From contig JADCDC010000056.1 of assembly GCA_020252385.1 (NCBI GenBank), positions 1-6,614 of the forward strand: DNA of 6,614 nucleotides, read 5' to 3'. Below, piece by piece: positions 6,272 to 6,614 of the stretch (positions within the stretch are counted from its first letter, which is position 1; every line of letters starts with the position of its first letter). Below the pieces are notes generated by a model that was not told the origin of the DNA, searched no databases, and was given only the letters and a program-made list of their open reading frames with translations. Position numbers and translations under genes: made by a program. Origin of the DNA: Aestuariivirga sp. Its GTDB lineage: Bacteria; Pseudomonadota; Alphaproteobacteria; Rhizobiales; Aestuariivirgaceae.

Positions 6272-6287
6272 CCGCACGGCTCTGGTT
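6263..6287 (+). promoter_or_regulatory. Putative sigma EcfG (RpoE2) promoter of the 24-aa peptide gene
   Basis: GGAAC (6263-6267), 18 bases beginning with TTTT, then TT (6286-6287; GGTT as the -10). It ends 37 bases before the ATG at 6325. The -35 box is part of the right arm of the ligD terminator stem. Confidence 0.65.
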
Positions 6288-6313
6288 TCTCCCGCAGCAA
6301 ACAAGCCGGATAT

Positions 6314-6321
6314 GGGAGAGG
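6314..6321 (+). promoter_or_regulatory. Ribosome binding site of the 24-aa peptide gene
   Basis: GGGAGAGG ending three bases before the ATG at 6325. The purine-rich site at workable spacing supports real translation of this very short frame. Confidence 0.7.
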
Positions 6322-6324
6322 TCA

Positions 6325-6399
6325 ATGAACTCCATCATCTACATCGTGGGACTGGTCGTCGTGGTGATCGCCGTTCTCTCGCTGCTTGGACTGAGGTGA
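6325..6399 (+). CDS. 24-residue hydrophobic membrane peptide
   Basis: A 24-codon frame encoding one transmembrane helix: it starts MNSIIYIVGLVVVV, continues with Ala, Leu, Ser and Leu residues, and ends GLR. Almost every residue from 4 to 23 is hydrophobic or small, with a single basic C-terminal residue. I recall very similar short proteins, with the same MNSIIYIVGL beginning, annotated as hypothetical in rhizobial genomes, but could not check this. Support comes from the ribosome binding site just upstream, its own GGAAC-N18-TT promoter, and its position filling the gap between the ligD terminator and the convergent transporter gene. Its stop is four bases from the transporter stop. A role as a stress-induced membrane-associated small protein is inferred; the molecular function is unknown. 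Confidence 0.75.
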   Translation: MNSIIYIVGLVVVVIAVLSLLGLR

Positions 6400-6403
6400 C
6401 GGC

Positions 6404-6614
6404 TCAGGGCCGCAGCGGCCAGAACACCGGCACCAGCAGGATGGCGAGCGCGAAGATCAGGAAGGTGAGCGGAAAGCCCACCTTCACGAAATCCATGAAG
6501 CGGTAGCGCCCCGGGCCATAGACCATGAGGCTCGAGGGCTCGAGCGGCGTCAGGTAGGAGCAGCTGGCGGCGATGGCGATCATTATCGCGAAGCTCCTCG
6601 GATTGAGGCCGAGC
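6404..6614 (-). CDS. SLC13/DASS-type anion transporter, C-terminal part only
   Basis: The last 69 codons of a membrane transporter whose start lies beyond the right edge. The frame is open to the edge and ends in TGA at 6404-6406. The segment AASCSYLTPLEPSSLMVYGPG (17-35 is the core) followed by YRFMDFVKVGFPL is the second substrate/sodium-binding hairpin typical of the SLC13 divalent-anion:sodium family. That family carries dicarboxylates, sulfate or similar anions. A final transmembrane helix follows (about 46-64), then the short basic end FWPLRP. The gene converges on the 24-aa peptide gene with four bases between stops. A GC-rich palindrome (6408-6420) lies in its last codons. The substrate, and whether regulatory TrkA-C domains are present upstream, cannot be seen here. 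Confidence 0.82.
   Translation of the reverse strand, partial: LGLNPRSFAIMIAIAASCSYLTPLEPSSLMVYGPGRYRFMDFVKVGFPLTFLIFALAILLVPVFWPLRP

Noticed and set aside
3403..6300. A 965-codon open frame on the minus strand opposite ligD
   Set aside because: It is a GC-skew shadow of ligD: the plus strand encodes an intact three-domain enzyme with all motifs. The antisense product is low-complexity Arg/Ala/Leu/Gly-rich and shows no family signature.
6408..6420. GC-rich palindrome GGCCGC-A-GCGGCC as terminator of the 24-aa peptide gene
   Set aside because: It is perfectly symmetric but has no T-run on either strand and lies within the last codons of the transporter gene. It could still slow polymerase, but this cannot be supported.
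1..6614. tRNA or rRNA genes, CRISPR arrays, insertion sequences, phage genes
   Set aside because: I saw no cloverleaf-like sequence, regularly spaced repeats, transposase, integrase or phage protein on either strand. Genes abut closely and are accounted for.

Overview
The window looks like a chromosomal segment of a GC-rich alphaproteobacterium, most likely of the Hyphomicrobiales (Rhizobiales). The reasons are the strong G/C bias at third codon positions, a DNA ligase D with the phosphoesterase-ligase-polymerase domain order, a protein starting MCDYSL of a type I recall from this order, and promoters matching the alphaproteobacterial general-stress sigma factor EcfG/RpoE2. The genus cannot be fixed from this sequence.

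Left block (1-2034, minus strand): a two-gene sugar or sugar-acid catabolic unit. A good sigma70-type promoter (2007-2034) precedes an aldose 1-epimerase-like gene with a GTG start (998-1978). Its TGA overlaps the ATG of an enolase-superfamily gene (mandelate racemase/muconate lactonizing type), which runs off the left edge. The pair would handle an anomeric sugar and then an acid sugar; the substrate is unknown. A 65-bp nested palindrome (2060-2124) separates this unit from the next.

Centre (2141-3529, minus strand): three tightly packed genes. They encode a single-pass membrane protein with a Pro/Ala/Thr-rich tail, an uncharacterised MCDYSL protein coupled to it through a TAATG overlap, and a DUF892/YciE-YciF ferritin-like stress protein 13 bases further on. 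Divergent to them lies ligD (3673-6216, plus strand), a complete 847-residue three-domain DNA ligase D of bacterial non-homologous end joining. After ligD comes a stem-loop terminator and a 24-codon hydrophobic peptide gene (6325-6399). Convergent to that gene is the 3' end of an SLC13-type anion transporter (6404 to the right edge).

The most interesting signal is regulatory. Four transcription starts (DUF892 gene, membrane-protein operon, ligD, 24-aa peptide) each have a GGAAC-N18/19-TT element 30 to 38 bases before the start codon. This is the known EcfG/RpoE2 architecture. I therefore infer a compact general-stress island joining DNA end repair, a ferritin-like protein, an uncharacterised N-terminal-cysteine protein and two small membrane proteins. 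No tRNA, rRNA, CRISPR array, transposase or integrase was seen, and no stretch longer than 300 bases lacks a gene.
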